Assembly (NCBI GenBank): GCA_040219295.1 | Contig: JAVJST010000005.1 | Coordinates: 1,178,001 to 1,242,000, forward strand | Length of the DNA stretch: 64,000 nucleotides | DNA from: JAVJST01 sp040219295 | GTDB lineage: Bacteria > Pseudomonadota > Alphaproteobacteria > Rhodospirillales > Casp-alpha2 | Direction of reading: 5' to 3' | Part shown: positions 60,483 through 64,000 of the stretch, one piece after another | How positions within the stretch are numbered: position 1 is the first letter of the stretch | How the letters are laid out: every line of letters begins with the position of its first letter | The notes under the pieces: generated by a model | The model's database searches: none | Seen by the model: the letters and a program-made list of their open reading frames with translations, nothing else | What the model was told of the DNA's origin: nothing | Position numbers and translations under genes: made by a program

Positions 60483-61075
60483 TGGTTGTCTGCCGGGATT
60501 GACGATAAACCCTCAAGATAGTCGGCAATCGCGCGGATCGCCAGTTTTGCAGACGCTTCCACGCTTTCCGTGCTGCTCTCAATGGTGACGTCCGATTCGG
60601 CGTAGACAGGGTAACGCTCGTCGATCAATCGGCGCAGAGTTTCCTTCGGCGAGTTGCCCTTGAGCAGCGGCCGGTCATTACGCCGTGATGTGCGTTTAAG
60701 CAGGGTGTCGAGATCAGCCTTGAGCCAGACGGAGATCCCGGACTTGGTGACGCTTTGGCGGGTCGTTGGGCTCATGAATGCACCGCCACCCGTAGAAAGA
60801 ACCTGCGGCCCGTTGCTAAGCAGTCTTTCGATCACCCGCTCCTCGCCCTCGCGGAACGCGGGCTCACCATACAACTCGAAGAAATCCTCGATCGTGCAGC
60901 CGGCGGCCTCTTCAATCTCCTGGTCGGCATCGACGAACGGCAGGCCGAGAGTCTGGGCGAGCCGGCGGCCGACGCTCGTTTTCCCCGCGCCCATCAGGCC
61001 GACAAGAACGATGGAGCGCGTTCCCAGGTACTCGCGCAACATGTCTGGGTCGGGGAGGTCGGCCTTTGCCGGCAT
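60479..61075 (-). CDS. aroK: Shikimate kinase
   Basis: The 198-residue ATP-dependent kinase of shikimate. Walker A is VLVGLMGAGKTSVGRRLA, the shikimate site is FVDADQEIEE and VLSTGGGAFM, and the lid is RRNDRPLLKG. ATG 61075 follows GGAG by six bases, ruling out the longer frame. First gene of aroK-aroB, divergent from the small membrane protein gene; a possible weak promoter (TATAGT near 61154-61159 on the minus strand) is the best I see. Confidence 0.96.
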   Translation of the reverse strand: MPAKADLPDPDMLREYLGTRSIVLVGLMGAGKTSVGRRLAQTLGLPFVDADQEIEEAAGCTIEDFFELYGEPAFREGEERVIERLLSNGPQVLSTGGGAFMSPTTRQSVTKSGISVWLKADLDTLLKRTSRRNDRPLLKGNSPKETLRRLIDERYPVYAESDVTIESSTESVEASAKLAIRAIADYLEGLSSIPADNQ

Positions 61076-61288
61076 CAGGGTCTCCGTCGTAATCTCGCAG
61101 CGGCGATCGATCGATGGGTCCGGGGAGCCGATGGACTGCCCGAGTTTTGACACACTATAATTCTAGCGATTCGATACCTAAACGGTCCGCATGACGTCGT
61201 CAAAGCGAGACTGTTGGTCGAAGGCGCAGTGAGGCGGGTATGCTCCGCCCGCAGATATTCACGAACCAGGGAGCGCAGTTCCTCTCTC

Positions 61289-61429
61289 ATGAAGCGATTT
61301 TCCATGTTTCTCGTCTTGATCGTCCTGGTCGGGCTTGGCGGCGGCGCCGTGTTCCTATCGACTTGGGACATCCCGGCTCCGTCCGCGCCTGTCGAAGTCG
61401 TCGTGCCCGATGAACGTTTTGCGCGTTAG
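61289..61429 (+). CDS. 46-residue conserved membrane-anchored protein
   Basis: A short protein: MKRF, a hydrophobic helix (MFLVLIVLVGLGGGAVFLST) and WDIPAPSAPVEVVVPDERFA at the end. The pattern 'WDIPAPxAPVExVxPDxRF' recurs in tiny proteins encoded upstream of xerD in Rhodospirillales as I recall it, which supports a real gene. The frame continues 25 codons further upstream, but the conserved part starts here. Its stop precedes the next gene's ribosome site directly. Function unknown. Confidence 0.75.
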   Translation: MKRFSMFLVLIVLVGLGGGAVFLSTWDIPAPSAPVEVVVPDERFAR

Positions 61430-61439
61430 AGGAGGCACT

Positions 61440-63320
61440 GTGCCGGACCCGAATAATCGGTTGCCGGGTTTTTGTCTGCTGGTCGCGGCGCTGTTGACGG
61501 CGTTCCTCTCGGCACCCGTTTCGGCACAGGAAACGTCCGAAGAACCTGAATCCAAGTTTCTGCGGCTGTTCGAAGAAGGTGAGGGTGCGGCGGGTAAGGC
61601 CGTGCCTCTGGGCGAGCCGCAGAGCCTCGACGCGCCGCAGACGCTGGAACCGCCGGATACTGCCGTGGATGGTACCGGAACCGATCCGGTGACAGGTATC
61701 GACAGCGGGCAGACGTCAGACTTTATCGAGGTCGATATTCTCGACGCATTGAATGTCGACAGTGTCGGTACATTGGGCGAACTCGACGGCGGTCTCGGGC
61801 CGTCACTATGGAATGAGACCGACATGCCGTCGGCCATAAATCTGATCGAAGAGTTGCCGTTACCCGTCGCGTCGGTGGTTCTGGGCGACCTCGTGCAACG
61901 GCTGCTGTTGAGTTCCGCCGAACCGCCCGCCGGCGGTGACGGTTATCAGCCCGGCGATTTCGTGGCGATCCGACTGCGCACGTTATCGGCAATTGGCGAT
62001 TTCGACAGCGTCTGGCGTCTGCTGGCCGTAACACCGGGCCATGATCGCGATCTCCGCTTTACCCGGGTCGAGGCTGAGACCGAGTTGCTTCGGGGGGAGT
62101 ATGCCAAGGCCTGTGGCAAGGCCACGACCGGGACGCGAGAATCGAGTGACGCGTTCTGGCAGCGTTTGCTGGTGATGTGCCAGGCGCTTGCAGGTTCGGG
62201 TCCCGAGGCTGAACTCGGTCTGACTCTGCTGCAGGACCTGGGCCAGTCGGACGCCACGTATGAGCGGCTTGTCCGCGCGCTCATCGATCAGGCATCACCG
62301 ACGCTGGATCGACTGCCGCCCGCCAACCCCATGCAGATCGCCATGTTCCGCACGTCCAAGGCGAGCCTCTCTGATGAGCTGGTTGCATCCGGGTTCGCCG
62401 ATGCGTCGCCCCATGTGCTGGCGTTGCTGGCAGATTCCGACAATGTCGAGGGCGATACGCGAGCGAAGATGATGGACGTATTGGCCCGTTCCGGAACGCT
62501 CTCAGGTCGGCTGATGCGCCGCTTGTTCGAGCGTTCCGCATTTGAACCGGCGCAGATCGACAATCCGATTTCGTCGGCGGAGGATATCGGCGGGTTCTCC
62601 GCGCTGGCTTTGCTGTATCAAGCGAGCCGCACACAGGAGATCGACGCGGCGCGGGCCGAGGCGACCTCGCTGGCGTTCGAACGCGCCCGGAACGATGGCC
62701 TCTACGTGGCCACGGCGCGGGCTTTCCTGCCCATCGTTCGCAGTATTCCGGCGCGCACGGATCTGGCCTGGTTTGCCGAAGACGCTGCGCGCGCTTTGAT
62801 AATGGCAGGCGACACCGCGGTGGCGATCGGCTGGGTTTCTATTTTACGGAGTGCGGCACTTCTCGATACAGAGGCATCGGAGGCCCTGCGTCGCCTGACC
62901 CCGTTGATACACCTTGCCGGTCTCGGCCAGGCACCGTTGCTGGCTGAAGATTTCACGCGCTGGTGGGAGATCGTTGCCAACAGCCCGAACGGTCGGGCCG
63001 ACGCCGCGTTGCTGCTGACGTTGCTCGAAGCGAGAAAACCCGGATCCTCGGCCGATTTGTGGCAGGTGATGGGTGGGCGAGCCGGTTCACGTGGCGGGTT
63101 CGGCGCAGACCTCGCCGTGTGGCATCGCTTGGCGGCGGCTGCGGACACCGGAGCGGTGGGCCGGACGGTTCTCCTGGCTGTTCATCTTATTGGCGGCGGC
63201 GGACTGATCGATGCGGATCCGCTCGTCGTGAAGCATGCCGTCGGCGCACTCCAGCGTGTGGGGCTGGCGGACGAGGCCGCGGCATTAATGCTCGAGGCAG
63301 CGGTACTGAACGGATTATGA
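61440..63320 (+). CDS. Secreted hypothetical protein, 626 residues
   Basis: Starts at GTG 61440 with AGGAGG four bases upstream; a longer ATG frame lacks a ribosome site. A signal peptide (LPGFCLLVAALLTAFLSAPVSA) is followed by an acidic, proline-rich linker (about 30-110) and then mostly helical, Ala/Leu-rich sequence to the end, perhaps a solenoid of helix pairs. The last bases overlap xerD (ATGA). In alphaproteobacteria an unknown exported protein often sits before xerD (recalled). No domain or catalytic motif is recognised. Confidence 0.82.
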   Translation: MPDPNNRLPGFCLLVAALLTAFLSAPVSAQETSEEPESKFLRLFEEGEGAAGKAVPLGEPQSLDAPQTLEPPDTAVDGTGTDPVTGIDSGQTSDFIEVDILDALNVDSVGTLGELDGGLGPSLWNETDMPSAINLIEELPLPVASVVLGDLVQRLLLSSAEPPAGGDGYQPGDFVAIRLRTLSAIGDFDSVWRLLAVTPGHDRDLRFTRVEAETELLRGEYAKACGKATTGTRESSDAFWQRLLVMCQALAGSGPEAELGLTLLQDLGQSDATYERLVRALIDQASPTLDRLPPANPMQIAMFRTSKASLSDELVASGFADASPHVLALLADSDNVEGDTRAKMMDVLARSGTLSGRLMRRLFERSAFEPAQIDNPISSAEDIGGFSALALLYQASRTQEIDAARAEATSLAFERARNDGLYVATARAFLPIVRSIPARTDLAWFAEDAARALIMAGDTAVAIGWVSILRSAALLDTEASEALRRLTPLIHLAGLGQAPLLAEDFTRWWEIVANSPNGRADAALLLTLLEARKPGSSADLWQVMGGRAGSRGGFGADLAVWHRLAAAADTGAVGRTVLLAVHLIGGGGLIDADPLVVKHAVGALQRVGLADEAAALMLEAAVLNGL

Positions 63321-64000
63321 ACAGCGAAGACGGCCAACGGAGCGGAGGGCAGCCGCGGGAACGCTGGGTCGGCCGATTCCTCGACATGATGTCGGTCGAA
63401 CAAGGGGCAGCCGGCAACACGATCGATGCTTACCGCCGGGATCTGACGTCGTTTGCTGCATTCGTGAGAGCCCGCAGACGTGCCCCGGAGGACGCCACGC
63501 CGGCACAGATCGAGGCCTACATGCGTGAACTGGCGGGCCGCGGCATGGCGCCGTCGACATCGGCGCGCCAACTGTCCGCCATTCGGCGATTTTTCCGGTT
63601 TCTGATCGATGAAGACGTCCGCCGGGATGATCCGGCGTCGACTGTCGACGCGCCGGCGCTCGGTCGCAGTTTACCGAAGTACCTCTCGGAGGACGAAGTC
63701 GACCGATTGCTGACGACGGTGCACGCCTGGCCAGGTGACGAGGGTGTCCGTCTGACGGCGTTGATGGAGATCCTGTACGCCAGCGGTCTGCGTGTATCCG
63801 AACTGGTCGGACTACCGCTCAGCGCGTTGAGCGGAGACGGACGCATGCTGATCGTGCGCGGCAAAGGCGCGAAGGAACGCATGGTGCCGCTCAGCGAACC
63901 CGCGATGGCGGCAATCGAGGCCTATCGGGGTGTGCGCGATCGCTTTATGCCGAAACGGCGCACGGCGCACGGGGCGGAAGGTTACTTGTTTCCGTCGCGA
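63317..64000 (+). CDS. xerD: Tyrosine recombinase XerD, C-terminus beyond the window
   Basis: The frame runs from ATG 63317 to the window edge (228 codons of about 300-310). The N-terminal SAM-like core-binding domain (RFLDMMSVEQGAAGNTIDAY, RQLSAIRRFFRFLIDEDVRR) and the start of the catalytic domain (YLSEDEVDRLL, YASGLRVSELVGL with the first catalytic Arg, GKGAKERMVPL with the catalytic Lys) are present; the His-x-x-Arg and Tyr lie outside. With XerC it resolves chromosome dimers at dif. XerD rather than XerC is supported by the aroK-aroB neighbourhood. Confidence 0.93.
   Translation, partial: MNSEDGQRSGGQPRERWVGRFLDMMSVEQGAAGNTIDAYRRDLTSFAAFVRARRRAPEDATPAQIEAYMRELAGRGMAPSTSARQLSAIRRFFRFLIDEDVRRDDPASTVDAPALGRSLPKYLSEDEVDRLLTTVHAWPGDEGVRLTALMEILYASGLRVSELVGLPLSALSGDGRMLIVRGKGAKERMVPLSEPAMAAIEAYRGVRDRFMPKRRTAHGAEGYLFPSR

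Noticed and set aside
61147..61161. Plus-strand promoter TTGACA ... TATAAT before the small membrane gene
   Set aside because: The two hexamers are only three bases apart, which cannot work as -35/-10; adjacency is coincidental.

Overview
The window is high-GC, densely coded DNA from an alphaproteobacterium, most likely a free-living, respiring Rhodospirillales-type or marine relative. The evidence is the xerD / aroK-aroB / CorC / BolA neighbourhood, DUF1127 and SleB-type proteins, cobaltochelatase CobS-CobT (aerobic B12 synthesis), type II NADP-isocitrate dehydrogenase, PssA-Psd lipid genes and AcuI. No rRNA, tRNA, CRISPR array, prophage or insertion sequence was found.

Layout. 1-7.7 kb: a minus-strand operon for corrinoid- and tetrahydrofolate-dependent methyl transfer (B12-binding protein, DUF1638 protein, small 'virulence factor' family protein, MetV, MetF, methyl-THF:corrinoid methyltransferase, RACE reactivase), ending in a MATE exporter cut by the window edge. 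8-15 kb: an MFS transporter, a dimethylglycine/sarcosine dehydrogenase-like flavoprotein, pirin, and a hydroxyproline-type pair (proline racemase superfamily plus ornithine cyclodeaminase-like reductase). 15-19.5 kb: PAS histidine kinase, TPR-glycosyltransferase, exonuclease, DUF1127 protein and a 30-residue membrane peptide. 19.6-23.8 kb: etfBA divergent from a non-pyrrolysine MttB-family methyltransferase, then a glyoxalase-fold protein. 23.8-29 kb: SleB hydrolase, TauE exporter, chemoreceptor, second MATE exporter. 29-35 kb: dipeptide-type ABC transporter without a binding protein, a PhnD-like protein and an XRE regulator. 35-44.5 kb: desaturase, RND efflux pair, PssA/Psd, YbjN-like, LysM and LOG proteins. 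44.5-52.3 kb: metallo-beta-lactamase/cyclic-nucleotide-domain protein, Icd, agmatinase-family enzyme, L28, PsiE, amidinotransferase, AcuI. 52.4-64 kb: broken SHOCT lipoprotein, CobT, CobS, J-domain protein, BolA, DUF2889, CBS, CorC, AroB, AroK, two small or secreted unknowns, and the start of XerD.

How it fits together (inference): MttB would move a methyl group from a quaternary amine such as glycine betaine to the corrinoid protein. The methyl-THF methyltransferase would pass it to THF, and MetF-MetV would oxidise methyl-THF to methylene-THF. RACE would rescue inactivated Co(II) corrinoid, and CobST would help supply the cofactor. The remaining dimethylglycine could be oxidised by the flavoprotein at 9.3 kb, with electrons leaving through EtfAB. 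The genes are spread over about 22 kb plus cobST, and two members (DUF1638 and the 100-residue protein) have no known function.
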